From contig NZ_LN906597.1 in NCBI RefSeq assembly GCF_001460935.1, positions 1,479,743-1,543,742 of the forward strand: a stretch of DNA of 64,000 nucleotides. Reading direction: 5' to 3'. Position 1 is the first letter of the stretch; each line of letters starts with the position of its first letter. Shown in pieces: positions 1-9,239 of this stretch. The notes under the pieces are model-generated. The model ran no database searches. It worked only from the letters and a program-made list of their open reading frames with translations, and was not told the origin of the DNA. The position numbers were made by a program, and so were the translations under genes. Source of the stretch: Candidatus Ichthyocystis hellenicum (GTDB taxonomy: Bacteria; Pseudomonadota; Gammaproteobacteria; Burkholderiales; 2013Ark19i).

Positions 1-1
1 T

Positions 2-154
2 AGCGACGCAGAGAATAGTTGCAAAAAATTGTCACAAACAACATCTCAATTTAGTGACGAAGAGACTAATTGCAAATTATTTTTACAAACAGCATCGCAG
101 ATTAACTACAAAGAGATTAATTGCAAATCATTTTTACAAGGATGTGACAATGAT
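2..154 (+). repeat. Three tandem 51-bp coding repeats
   Basis: Units at 2-52, 53-103 and 104-154 each encode 17 residues with a shared Glu-x-Asn/Ser-Cys-Lys core followed by Leu-Ser/Gln residues. The array may extend left of the window. The units have diverged in wobble and coding positions, so the array is not brand new. Confidence 0.75.
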
Positions 155-940
155 CTCAGGAATAAAGAATTTTTACAAGCTTGTAATAAAGAATTTTTAC
201 AATCTTGTAATAAAATTGATACATGGATGATGGAAGCAGAATCTCTAAGTATCGGGGGAAATAATGAATTCATGATTAATACTAGAGCAACTGGAGGCAA
301 TATTAAACAACCACTTACTTTTTCAAAATCAATATCACCACACTTTCGTCCTATTCTGGAAAAATTAGAAAAAAACATGATGAAAAATGATGAATTATCA
401 TCACTAGGTAGTTATCGATCATTAGTAATTCCGACTATTCTATTTATTACTCGGTTAACATTAGAAAAAGTGGAACTAGAAATGGATGTACTAGCAAAAT
501 ATATCTACTCTAAATTACTTGCACTAGATATAGACACTATTAAATCATTAATCAGTGAAAAAAAACTTGGGATTTATATAGAGGAAAACTTTTTATCAGA
601 TTTAAAGGCAGATATTAAATCTAAGTTAAAGGAAGCATTTGAGGATAATATTGAAAAACACAGAACTAGCATAAATGACATTGTTAAACAAGCAATTGAA
701 CGCACTGATAATATCAGCGATCTAGAAGCTAAAGACAGAGAAAAAATGGAAAAAGCAGAAAAAATAGAAGAAAAAAAAGAAAGAGAAGAAAGAGAAGAAA
801 GAGAATTTATGGAAAAATTTCATTGTATCATTAGTGCCGTATTTTATCTAATGTCATCTTCTGTCAGAACATCAGAACTTTCTAGAATTGTAATTAGTAT
901 GGCAGAAAAAAAATCAACAGATTTTTTAAGGGATCATTAA
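2..940 (+). CDS. Repeat-containing hypothetical protein, 5' end outside window
   Basis: The frame is open to the window edge, so the gene very probably starts upstream; a TTG at 29 is only the first possible internal start. The visible N-terminal part has three 17-residue repeats with an NCK-x-FLQ core, followed by two 8-residue NKEFLQ-x-C units. The middle (window residues about 95-215) is predicted helical. A strongly charged Lys/Glu stretch near residues 240-262 looks like a coiled coil, followed by a short hydrophobic segment (FHCIISAVFYLMSS). I recognise no family. Ser/Asn/Lys-rich composition and repeats resemble the other orphan proteins of this window. Function unknown; a secreted or surface role is only a guess. 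Confidence 0.7.
   Translation, partial: SDAENSCKKLSQTTSQFSDEETNCKLFLQTASQINYKEINCKSFLQGCDNDLRNKEFLQACNKEFLQSCNKIDTWMMEAESLSIGGNNEFMINTRATGGNIKQPLTFSKSISPHFRPILEKLEKNMMKNDELSSLGSYRSLVIPTILFITRLTLEKVELEMDVLAKYIYSKLLALDIDTIKSLISEKKLGIYIEENFLSDLKADIKSKLKEAFEDNIEKHRTSINDIVKQAIERTDNISDLEAKDREKMEKAEKIEEKKEREEREEREFMEKFHCIISAVFYLMSSSVRTSELSRIVISMAEKKSTDFLRDH
161..208 (+). repeat. Two tandem 24-bp coding repeats
   Basis: Units 161-184 and 185-208 differ at very few bases and encode Asn-Lys-Glu-Phe-Leu-Gln-x-Cys twice. The core (KEFLQ) matches the FLQ core of the preceding 51-bp units, so the shorter unit probably derives from the longer one. Confidence 0.8.
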
Positions 941-1188
941 ATTTATAATTAGGTTATCAATTTAACGTTGTAATTACCAAGGCATAAATATCTCTTGTTC
1001 ATTGTACATCTATAGGTACTACAATTTATTGGTCATAATTTTCTGGGATTAACTGTTATCGTATACAAATAAATAAGAGTCACATCCATCGTTGTCTCAG
1101 GAGTAATAAACAAAACACAAAAGTAACAGTGGGTAATTTAGCTTTTTAAAAAATCACACATGATAATATGTCCATCTTTATGTAGATA

Positions 1189-1788
1189 TTATTTATTAAA
1201 TAGTCCGCGTAGAGCTGTATCCAAATCAGTAAGTGACCTAGCAATTGGAGAAGATGATCCTAAGTACCTATCTAAATTAGTTTCAGCAAATATTGAAAAT
1301 CTTGATTCAAATATCGAAAATGCATCCTGGGACACCTTAGAAGTAACAGCTTCCATAATATCGGAATTACTTAGTAATTCATCACTGAGCATCTCTCTAG
1401 CGGAAGAATATTCAGAAATAACAGAACAAATAAACATATCGTAGAGTCTGGATTTATTTTCAGGTGATAAAATATCTTCCTTGGTAGCAGATCCTGACTC
1501 AACAGCATGTCTCGCCCTAATTCCTTCTGCATGTAAAATATCTCCAACGGCCGACCTGCAATAATTAACAATTCTTCTCTCAAGGGTACGTATTGGATCA
1601 GATGTGCCCTCTAATTCACTGTCAGAAGAACTGGATGAAACGACATCAGCAGAACTAGATTGGGATAAAGATAAAAGAGTACTAGAAGAGTTAGAATCAG
1701 AATCATCACCAACAGCACCAACATCACCAACAGCACCTGATACGCTCGCTGCACCACCTACGGCACCTTTGCCTCCATTGATAGCCAT
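1189..1788 (-). CDS. Gly/Ser-rich N-terminus hypothetical protein
   Basis: 199 residues. An AAGGA Shine-Dalgarno sequence about 7 bases before ATG 1788 supports the start. Residues 1-28 are small and repetitive (Gly-Ala-Val-Gly units), residues 29-62 are Ser/Asp-rich and probably disordered, and residues 65-199 form an alpha-helical, weakly acidic domain without a recognised motif. There is no signal peptide or membrane segment. A low-complexity Ser-rich N-terminus is often seen in type III effectors, but that is suggestive only. It points away from the recombinase gene on the other strand. No family recognised. Confidence 0.65.
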   Translation of the reverse strand: MAINGGKGAVGGAASVSGAVGDVGAVGDDSDSNSSSTLLSLSQSSSADVVSSSSSDSELEGTSDPIRTLERRIVNYCRSAVGDILHAEGIRARHAVESGSATKEDILSPENKSRLYDMFICSVISEYSSAREMLSDELLSNSDIMEAVTSKVSQDAFSIFESRFSIFAETNLDRYLGSSSPIARSLTDLDTALRGLFNK

Positions 1789-2181
1789 AAACTTATCCTT
1801 ATTATTTATATAATCATTTTTTGTTTTCCACTATCTCAATATCATTCAATCACTATCAAATAGACGATAAATGAAAACGGAGTAAGAAATATTAACATAA
1901 ACTACTGCATAAAAAGCATACACAATTACACCTACGGTGCGTATTGTTATTTTGCAATAACAATAAAGTACAATTTATCAATCATGGATGGACTTAAAGC
2001 TAACATAATTAGAAGCTTGAGTTTGAATATCCACTACATCTATATGAAATATTAAAAATGAAGCATCTATAAAATTGCAGGTAACCATTCATAGTTTTTA
2101 TGCAAATTAAATAATTAATATCTATTAGCATTGGCTGTGATATCATCTGACCTGTAGAATGTACGGCATGAGACGACGTTG
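1789..2181. other. Intergenic region between divergent orphan gene and recombinase
   Basis: AT-rich stretch of 393 bases with no supportable ORF. It must carry the promoters of both divergent genes, and it holds a perfect hairpin-forming palindrome at 1942-1965. I see no clear -35/-10 pair. Confidence 0.5.
1942..1965. repeat. Perfect 10-bp inverted repeat, 4-base loop
   Basis: TATTGTTATT (1942-1951) and its exact complement AATAACAATA (1956-1965) flank TTGC. It lies between the starts of a minus-strand orphan gene and a plus-strand tyrosine recombinase. It has no T-run on either side, so it is not a convincing terminator; an operator or recombinase-related site is possible. Confidence 0.6.
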
Positions 2182-3384
2182 ATGAAAGTTGTACCTATAC
2201 CTGTCATTGATAAACTGGAGTTCATGACTGATCCGAATCCTCTTTCAGATATTTACTTATTAGAGGATTATGTATCGGTTATTAATTTCCTAAGGCAATA
2301 TGGGGGCAATATATCAACTTTCGAGTCATATCGGAGGGAAGTTGAAAAAATTATTCAGTGGGCTTGGAGAGTAAAAAAGATCTCCTTGCTAAAGATTTCT
2401 AGAAGTGACATAGAGGAGTACATAAAGTTCTGCATCAATCCCCCCATATCATGGATAGCAACCAAGCGTCACCCGAGATTTATTGATAAAAGTGGCACCC
2501 GATGCCCCAATAAAGATTGGCGTCCATTTGTATCTTGTATCAGCAAACTAGACTACAAAGAAGGCAAAATACCGGATAGAAATGACTATTCAATTTCTCA
2601 GAAGACTATACGGGAAATTTTTTCTGTATTGAGCAGTATGTTTAACTTTTTTTGTATAGAAGGAAAAGTTGAGCGCAATCCTGTTGCCCTAATAAAGCAA
2701 AAAAACAAGTACCTACAAAAGGTCCAAAAAAAATCTTGTTCATTGCGCCTTACAGAAAAACAATGGGATGCATGCGTCAAAGTAGCATCCTCCATGGCAA
2801 CCAAGGACTCCCGTCATGAAAGAACGCTCTTTATTATATCTTCCCTATATTTGCTCTATCTAAGGATTTCTGAGCTTACAGCAACAGAACGGTGGGTCCC
2901 AGAGATGAATAATTTTTATCAGGATGCTAATGGGTGTTGGTGGTTCAAAGTTGTAGGAAAGGGCAATAAAATGCGTGAAATTGCCGTTAGTGATGCCATG
3001 TTAAATGCTCTAAAGAGATATCGTAAAAGTCTAGGACTGACGGATATACCTTCCCCAGATGATGACTTCCCGTTGATTCCCAAAGAAAGAGGAAAAGGAC
3101 CAACAACAAGCACTAGGCGCATACGTCAAATCGTTCAGTTATGTTTTGATGAAGCAATTCACATACTAAAAAAACAAGGACAAACTCAAGAATCACAAAT
3201 GCTAGAATCAGCAACCGTCCATTGGCTGCGCCACACAGGAATATCTGATGACATAAACAAACGCGGCCGCCCAATAGCTCACGTCAGAGATGATGCTGGA
3301 CACAGTAGCAGCGCAATTACAGATCAATATAATGACATAGATCTTATGGAAAGATATAAATCTGCAAAAAGCAAGTCCGTTTAA
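2182..3384 (+). CDS. Tyrosine recombinase / phage-type integrase
   Basis: 400 residues from ATG 2182 (a TTG immediately before is possible). Residues about 30-195 form a SAM-like core-binding domain and residues about 200-390 the catalytic domain. All catalytic positions are visible: Arg in YLRISEL (R228), Lys in the GKGNK hairpin (about K260), His-x-x-Arg in HWLRHTG (H347, R350), His in AGHSS (H374) and the nucleophile Tyr nine residues later (Y383). It should therefore be active in site-specific strand exchange. It is longer than XerC/XerD (about 300), mainly through an insert near residues 85-130 containing a Cys/Trp-rich segment, which suggests a mobile-element integrase rather than the Xer dimer-resolution enzyme. 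No excisionase, phage genes or attachment repeats are recognisable nearby. Confidence 0.9.
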   Translation: MKVVPIPVIDKLEFMTDPNPLSDIYLLEDYVSVINFLRQYGGNISTFESYRREVEKIIQWAWRVKKISLLKISRSDIEEYIKFCINPPISWIATKRHPRFIDKSGTRCPNKDWRPFVSCISKLDYKEGKIPDRNDYSISQKTIREIFSVLSSMFNFFCIEGKVERNPVALIKQKNKYLQKVQKKSCSLRLTEKQWDACVKVASSMATKDSRHERTLFIISSLYLLYLRISELTATERWVPEMNNFYQDANGCWWFKVVGKGNKMREIAVSDAMLNALKRYRKSLGLTDIPSPDDDFPLIPKERGKGPTTSTRRIRQIVQLCFDEAIHILKKQGQTQESQMLESATVHWLRHTGISDDINKRGRPIAHVRDDAGHSSSAITDQYNDIDLMERYKSAKSKSV

Positions 3385-3592
3385 TTATTAAACAAATTTT
3401 TTGATTTACAGAACCATAAAAATAAATCATATATCACATATTAAGACGAGTACTACGTGATAACATCGCCCTGATGTGCTTATTTTTCATTTTTTTGCGT
3501 GCATAATGTATTTTATGCCTCCCAAAGTATAGAAAGATCAAACTAATACTTTCTAAACAACTACTATAATTAAATGCTACGCGAGTTGAGAT

Positions 3593-5392
3593 ATGGCATA
3601 TAACGATTCATTTAAGATTACCGGAAATTTATCTTTAGGCTCACTGTACGATTCCGAGGCTACAACGTCCTCTGCTGCAAATAATAGCGGAGATAACATT
3701 TATGAAGACATAGTTCATTTTCACCATTATGAAGGGGCATCACAAACTTCTTTTACTTATAAAAAACTACCTTCCGTAGGTGAGAATACGTTTTCAGAAA
3801 CAGAAAATTCCTGTATTCTGTCGTCATCTATGACAAGTACAAGTAGTGAAGCAAGCGTAAGCAGTGAAGACAATGTATACCAATGCATGAGGGGTCATGA
3901 AGTCCGGACCACCTTGGGTGCTGCTTCAAAGATTTTTTGCGATGATGGGTATTTCTGTGACACGAAAAATCACCCTCTCAATGATCTGAGGTATTGTATT
4001 TCAGAAGGTGGAGGCCGGCATCCTGCTTTAGAAGAATCTGATCACCAAGATACCGATAGTGAAGATGATGTGTACCAGCTAATGGCCGACTTGGATATCG
4101 GTGCTACCTCGGTTGCTGATACTTACAAAGATTTTTACGATAGCGATTGCATTAGTAAAAACTATCATTTCAACGATCTAACGCAATATATTTCAGAAAT
4201 AGAAAGCATCTACCCTGACTCACTTGAGTTAGATCAACCAGACACAAATTTTTCTTCAAAAAGTAGCGAAAAATCTAATAATCAAGAATCTAGCAGTTAC
4301 ACGTTGGACATTAATTGTCACCTGTTGCTCAAAAGCAGCTCTCCTATTGAAATACCTAACAAAAATAGATCTTCGAAAATAATTATAGAGGGCGATCAAA
4401 ATTATTGTGAATCAGATTTTATAAAAATAATTCAGGAAAACGAAAAAAATACCACATCCAATACACATACAATTGATTTTGATACAAAACTTACTCAAAT
4501 TATAAAACCTATGAAATTTATAAAGTCGATGTCTTCTCCATTTAAGAAGACATCTAGAGACAAAGAATCTTCTCCTCTTTCTCCTAAATCAAATATAGAC
4601 ATGCCATTGGCATCATCGTTTTCATCGTTGTACACTTCTGTATCTTGTGAAAATGCATCTGAAAGTATGCTATCAAGTTATAATTTGTCAGAAACAGATT
4701 TTTACAGCAGAACAAAGAGAAAGAATAAACTTCTATCAAGAGGAATAACTGAATTCATAATAGATAGCAATATTAAAAGATTTACTTGCTTTTCAAAAGC
4801 TACCCCTTGTCCTATTATTTCTAAAAATTTGTCTATTGTAGAATCACGTGTGAGAAAGTTGTTTCCTGACTGCGATAAAAATGTTTTGGATGAGATTGTC
4901 GCACTTACTAGATTTATACTTAGAAAAGGATTTGAGGAATCAGAAAAATTTCTAAAAAAATGCCGAAAAAAGTATGTGGATAAATTTGATAAAAATAAAT
5001 TTTTACTGCATAGTACAGATAAAGAAAACGAATTAGAAATGAGTCAAAGAATTCTCGATACTTTATTCACTGAAGATGACATGAATTATATTTCGTGCTA
5101 CGCCAAGGCCTTCGTTTCCCTTAGTTATAATAAATACAAGAATGATATATTCATACTACTAAACATGATAACTTCAAGTAACTACCATATGGAAGCAAAC
5201 ATTATTGATGTAGAAATAGATAAAAGCAATAATGAAAACACTATAGGAACTCTAGAGAGGAAGTTAAATCACAACTTGCTTTTAAAGATGGATGTAGTAT
5301 TTAACATAGTACTTGGTTACAAATACAGAAAAGACGAATCGTTCAAGAAGGCAATTATTAATATATTCGAAATGAACTTAGAGTACGTATAG
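3593..5392 (+). CDS. 599-residue Ser-rich protein with 65-residue internal repeats
   Basis: No known family recognised. Two clear repeats of about 65 residues start at 91 and 156; both begin SED-N/D-VYQ-x-M, and both contain NDL-x-x-(Y/C)ISE about 39 residues later. A weaker copy (GDNIYEDIV) starts near residue 33. Residues 220-400 are Ser/Lys/Asn-rich and probably disordered. Residues about 415-599 look like a helical globular domain with a Lys/Glu-rich segment (about 445-470). No signal peptide or membrane helix is seen. It lies downstream of the recombinase on the same strand and before rluD. Architecture (repeats, disorder, then a folded C-terminus) fits a host-directed protein in an intracellular bacterium, but this is inference. 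Confidence 0.75.
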   Translation: MAYNDSFKITGNLSLGSLYDSEATTSSAANNSGDNIYEDIVHFHHYEGASQTSFTYKKLPSVGENTFSETENSCILSSSMTSTSSEASVSSEDNVYQCMRGHEVRTTLGAASKIFCDDGYFCDTKNHPLNDLRYCISEGGGRHPALEESDHQDTDSEDDVYQLMADLDIGATSVADTYKDFYDSDCISKNYHFNDLTQYISEIESIYPDSLELDQPDTNFSSKSSEKSNNQESSSYTLDINCHLLLKSSSPIEIPNKNRSSKIIIEGDQNYCESDFIKIIQENEKNTTSNTHTIDFDTKLTQIIKPMKFIKSMSSPFKKTSRDKESSPLSPKSNIDMPLASSFSSLYTSVSCENASESMLSSYNLSETDFYSRTKRKNKLLSRGITEFIIDSNIKRFTCFSKATPCPIISKNLSIVESRVRKLFPDCDKNVLDEIVALTRFILRKGFEESEKFLKKCRKKYVDKFDKNKFLLHSTDKENELEMSQRILDTLFTEDDMNYISCYAKAFVSLSYNKYKNDIFILLNMITSSNYHMEANIIDVEIDKSNNENTIGTLERKLNHNLLLKMDVVFNIVLGYKYRKDESFKKAIINIFEMNLEYV

Positions 5393-5457
5393 CGATTCAA
5401 AAATTATATATTACCAAAAAAATATCTGGGATCTTAGGTAAAACCGTTATTACCATA

Positions 5458-5485
5458 TTGAAATATAACACCTATCTTATATGAT
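5458..5485 (+). promoter_or_regulatory. Sigma70-like promoter of rluD
   Basis: TTGAAA (5458-5463) and TATGAT (5480-5485) are separated by 16 bases and lie about 40 bases before the rluD ATG. Both hexamers are one base from consensus. Prediction from sequence only. Confidence 0.5.
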
Positions 5486-5524
5486 AGAATTGGGTCGGTT
5501 AAGTTACATTTTTAGAGCTCACAC

Positions 5525-6451
5525 ATGGATAACATTCGTTCAGTTATTGTCAGTTCTGAAGATCATGGGTGTCGTATTGACAAATTTTTGGCAATACACA
5601 TCGACTCTTTTTCAAGATCACAATGGAAAGCGTGTATTAATACAGGAGATGTCTACGTTAACTCTAAGTGTGCAAATCCAGACTACAGGGTAAACGCTAA
5701 CGATGTTATTTATATTTACTCCCTTCCACCTTCTCCATCATCGGTCATTATTCCCCAAAACATAGACCTCAATATTGTACATGAATCTGATAGCTACCTT
5801 GTAGTAGACAAACAGAGTGGCATTACTGTTCATCCTGGATCTGGATGTGTGGACGGAACACTTATTAACGGCTTACTATTCCGTTATCCTGAGTTGAGAG
5901 AATTACCACGGGCGGGGTTACTGCACAGATTAGACAAGAACACTAGTGGACTTCTAATTGTTGCCAAAAACCAGCATGCTTACCAGCACTTGTTTAAACA
6001 AATGATGGAAAGAAAGATTGAAAAGAGATATTGGGCATTAGTTTGGGGGGAAACAGTAAGCCACTTCACAATTGAAAAAAACGTAGGTCGAGACTGCTTC
6101 AACAGAACTAAGATGGCTATTTGCAACAAAGACAGCGGTCGCTACGCCAAAACAATATGCATACCCCACAAAATAAGCCCTTGTCGTAAAGTAAGCTTAG
6201 TCGAGTGTATCTTGGAGACTGGAAGAACACACCAAATAAGGGTCCACCTAAGCAGCTGCAATTTACCCATCATCGGTGACGAAAAATATTCTCCCGGCAA
6301 TCTTTTTCTTATCAGTCCAGTAAAACGCCAGTGCCTCCATGCAAAATCAATAAAATTTATCTGTCCTGAGAGAAAATGCCAAGTTTCTTATTACTCAAAG
6401 ATACCAACAGACATCGAAAGTGCCATAAAACACTTCAGCATCGACCAGTAA
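5525..6451 (+). CDS. rluD: 23S rRNA pseudouridine synthase, RluD type
   Basis: 308 residues. An N-terminal S4-like RNA-binding domain (about 15-70) precedes the RluA-family catalytic domain. The signature HRLDKNTSG carries the catalytic Asp (D137), and the later TGRTHQIRVH motif is also present. The sequence around the signature (RAGLLHRLDK) is closest to RluD, which makes pseudouridines in helix 69 of 23S rRNA. RluC cannot be excluded by eye. It is a single gene behind a sigma70-like promoter and converges on the tRNA-Pro/ihfA cluster. Confidence 0.88.
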   Translation: MDNIRSVIVSSEDHGCRIDKFLAIHIDSFSRSQWKACINTGDVYVNSKCANPDYRVNANDVIYIYSLPPSPSSVIIPQNIDLNIVHESDSYLVVDKQSGITVHPGSGCVDGTLINGLLFRYPELRELPRAGLLHRLDKNTSGLLIVAKNQHAYQHLFKQMMERKIEKRYWALVWGETVSHFTIEKNVGRDCFNRTKMAICNKDSGRYAKTICIPHKISPCRKVSLVECILETGRTHQIRVHLSSCNLPIIGDEKYSPGNLFLISPVKRQCLHAKSIKFICPERKCQVSYYSKIPTDIESAIKHFSIDQ

Positions 6452-6475
6452 AAAAACAACGCCCGTAATCATTCA

Positions 6476-6552
6476 TGGTCGGGATGAGAGGATTTGAACC
6501 TCCGACCCCCTGCACCCCATGCAGGTGCGCTACCAGGCTGCGCCACACCCCG
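6476..6552 (-). tRNA. tRNA-Pro (anticodon GGG)
   Basis: A 77-nt cloverleaf on the minus strand. The acceptor stem CGGGGTG pairs with CATCCCG, followed by discriminator A and an encoded CCA. The anticodon stem CCTGC/GCAGG encloses loop ATGGGGT, giving anticodon GGG (Pro). The T-arm GGTTCAAATCC is canonical. It lies just downstream of ihfA. Confidence 0.96.
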
Positions 6553-6570
6553 ACCCTAAACTCAACCATA

Positions 6571-6858
6571 TCAGCCACAGTGACTAATAAGACCCTTCAA
6601 TTTATTACTAGGATGAAACGTTACAACACGCCTAGCAGATATAGGAACTTCTTTTCCTGTTTTTGGGTTCCTACCAGGACGCTGCGGCTTATCTCGGAGT
6701 TGGAAGTTACCGAATCCAAATAGACGAACTTCCTCACCTCTAACTAGGCTAAGACGAATCTCATCAAAGAATATGTTAACAAACTCTAGAGCATCATGCC
6801 TGCTGATATTAAATCGCTGCAACATCAAAGAAACTAGATAGGCTTTCGTTACTGTCAT
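6571..6858 (-). CDS. ihfA: Integration host factor subunit alpha
   Basis: 95 residues from ATG 6858, whose A overlaps the pheT TGA (ATGA coupling); an upstream extension is read through pheT and rejected. HU/IHF fold, with the DNA-intercalating arm [12 protein letters not shown] and the characteristic [11 protein letters not shown] segment. It binds and bends DNA as a heterodimer with IhfB (19643-19969). Last gene of the thrS-pheT operon, the standard location in beta- and gammaproteobacteria. A merR-type gene often found between ihfA and tRNA-Pro in related genomes is absent here. Confidence 0.95.
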   Translation of the reverse strand: MTVTKAYLVSLMLQRFNISRHDALEFVNIFFDEIRLSLVRGEEVRLFGFGNFQLRDKPQRPGRNPKTGKEVPISARRVVTFHPSNKLKGLISHCG

Positions 6859-9239
6859 AAATCTCTCTCTTCTCTCAAAACAACAGAAGGCAAACTTTCC
6901 GCCAGACAAATCATAGATGCAACAATTTCGCTGACGTCCCTATCAAGAAGTGTCCTTGTCTTTGATCGCATTTCCAATCTAAAAGCCAAACTACGACGTT
7001 TATTACACTTTTGGTCAAAATAAACATCAAATAACCTAATCGACAAAACTATATCATCGGGCACTGGCGTCATAGACAATTGATCAAAAATATCCTGGAA
7101 AGGCAAATCAGCAGGAACCCAAAAGCAAATATCCCTTACAACTTTTGGGTTAACAGAAAATTCTTGGTAGGTCAAACGATCTGCCATACAGAAATTGTCA
7201 TGATAAAACTCAAACAACACAGGTAAGTATAACAAATTGAGAGTTTTTTTAAAGCGAGGATGTAAAACACCAACTATTCCAATTGCTTTTCCATTCTGTA
7301 CTAAAGAACTAACAGCAGCGGGATGAAAAAAATCATTGTCTTCTTTATAATAAGCAAAAGAAGCAGAAACAGCTCTTTCTATATCACCTTTAACATCAAA
7401 TAAATCCACCTCTCGATAAGAATCATGACCCCACTGCTCTGGCAAGAAAGATCCATAACAAAGACCAGCAACCTTGTTTATCTCCCGCACGTCATCTTCA
7501 CGATAGAAACAAACTGCCGATTCAAATATTTTTAAATGTGTAACTCCATGACGAGCATTGTGCTCCAAAACATCTATAAGACCAGGTAAAAGCTCGGAGC
7601 GCATAACACTCATACTCTTACTCATTGGGTTGGATATGCTAACAAAATTCTTTTTTAAATCCCAACGTTGTTTTTTAGGGTCAGAAAAAGCATATGTAAA
7701 AACCTCCTGGTATCCAGATGAAACTAGGGAAGATTTAATTTTATCCAATGACTGCCTATCGGTAAAAAAATTATCATGCACAAATGATGGGTATTGATTA
7801 GGTATATTCTCATAGCCGTAGATACGAGCAACTTCCTCAACCAAATCCTCTTGTGACGAAATATCAAAACGCCAGCTAGGAACGGAAACTACCAACTGTC
7901 CTGTTCGTTGTTTATGATTGGGCAACCCAGCACGAAACAACAAATCCGAGATAGTTTCTTTATCCAAAGAAACTCCAATAAGAGAATTAATTTTATCATC
8001 ATCTACAACTAAAAGTGATTCACTTGATGCATCTAAAATATGATGACATACTTTTTCTTTCAATGTTCCACCGCATATCTTTTTTACAAGATGAAGAACA
8101 TGCTTAAGTATTGTTAAGGTAGATCGTGGATCTACCCCACGTTCAAAACGAAATCCAGAGTCAGTTATAACATTAGACAAACGAGCCTGTACTGCACATA
8201 CACTGGGATTAAAACATGCTGCCTCTATAAACACAGATTTAGTTTGAGCAGAAATAGCAGACTCTGCGCCACCAATTAACCCAGCAATTGCTTGAGGTTT
8301 GTTGCTGTCGGCAACAACAACAAAACGATCATCTAATTTTTGTTCATTAAGAGCAATTGTGGTAATGGTCTCAAGTGAAGATGCTCTGCGAATAAATATT
8401 TTATTGCCAAATAATTTATCTGCATCAAAAGCATGAAAAGGCTGTCCCCACGTCAAAAGTGCATAATTAAGAATATCCACTAAAGAATTTACCGATTTCA
8501 ACCCACTTGCCAAAATTCTATGAGTAATAAAGAATGGGAGTGGATTATCTAGATTTATACCTTCTATAGCTGCGCCGTAATAAACCGGACAATCATCTGC
8601 TGAATCAATACTTAACCTACAACGAGACACATCAGGAGCCTGATCCCAATCCCTGTAATCAGATGGAACCCAAACATCGAAATTTCTCGACCACGCACCT
8701 ATCTCTCTAGAAATTCCCCAAACACTCAAACAATCGGGACGATTAGATAAAACTGAAACATCAAACCAAACATCTGGTGGGCAAATAACATCAAAATTAT
8801 TTCCAATAAAACTATGATCTAATGACAAGTCCAAAATACCAGATGATGAATATGGCAACCCAATTTCATCAGCCGAACACAACATACCACTTGATACAAC
8901 CCCCCTTATTTCTCGCTTCTCTATCATCATTCCATTAGGAAGCACGGCTCCTACAAGCGCACAAACCACCATCATCCCAGATTGAACATTAGCAGCACCA
9001 CAAATAATGGAAACTGGTAATTTAGCACCCACATCAACCTGACAAAGCTTAAGACGATCAGAATTTGGATGGGGTAAGCATTCTAAAACGTAACCGACTA
9101 CGACTTTATCTCCAAGTGAAGAACAAACACAGACTGATTCGTCCTCAAAACCAGCCATCGTAAGACGATCAGATAATTCTTCAGGGACAATATCTAGCTT
9201 TGGCAAGAACTCTTTTAACCAAGAATAAGAAAACTTCAT
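6855..9239 (-). CDS. pheT: Phenylalanyl-tRNA synthetase beta subunit
   Basis: 794 residues from ATG 9239, which overlaps the pheS stop by ATGA. N-terminal [11 protein letters not shown] is typical. The domains follow the family order: tRNA-binding EMAP/OB domain (about 40-150), B3/B4 editing domain (about 210-390), B5 domain (about 400-475), catalytic-like core, and C-terminal anticodon-binding ferredoxin-like domain (about 700-794) with the conserved [11 protein letters not shown] segment. Forms the alpha2-beta2 enzyme with PheS and charges tRNA-Phe. Length is normal for the family. Confidence 0.97.
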   Translation of the reverse strand: MKFSYSWLKEFLPKLDIVPEELSDRLTMAGFEDESVCVCSSLGDKVVVGYVLECLPHPNSDRLKLCQVDVGAKLPVSIICGAANVQSGMMVVCALVGAVLPNGMMIEKREIRGVVSSGMLCSADEIGLPYSSSGILDLSLDHSFIGNNFDVICPPDVWFDVSVLSNRPDCLSVWGISREIGAWSRNFDVWVPSDYRDWDQAPDVSRCRLSIDSADDCPVYYGAAIEGINLDNPLPFFITHRILASGLKSVNSLVDILNYALLTWGQPFHAFDADKLFGNKIFIRRASSLETITTIALNEQKLDDRFVVVADSNKPQAIAGLIGGAESAISAQTKSVFIEAACFNPSVCAVQARLSNVITDSGFRFERGVDPRSTLTILKHVLHLVKKICGGTLKEKVCHHILDASSESLLVVDDDKINSLIGVSLDKETISDLLFRAGLPNHKQRTGQLVVSVPSWRFDISSQEDLVEEVARIYGYENIPNQYPSFVHDNFFTDRQSLDKIKSSLVSSGYQEVFTYAFSDPKKQRWDLKKNFVSISNPMSKSMSVMRSELLPGLIDVLEHNARHGVTHLKIFESAVCFYREDDVREINKVAGLCYGSFLPEQWGHDSYREVDLFDVKGDIERAVSASFAYYKEDNDFFHPAAVSSLVQNGKAIGIVGVLHPRFKKTLNLLYLPVLFEFYHDNFCMADRLTYQEFSVNPKVVRDICFWVPADLPFQDIFDQLSMTPVPDDIVLSIRLFDVYFDQKCNKRRSLAFRLEMRSKTRTLLDRDVSEIVASMICLAESLPSVVLREERDL

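Noticed and set aside
6476..6552. tRNA-Pro as the attachment site of the tyrosine recombinase
   Set aside because: The recombinase ends 3 kb away on the other side of rluD, and no tRNA 3'-end repeat is seen in 1-5500.
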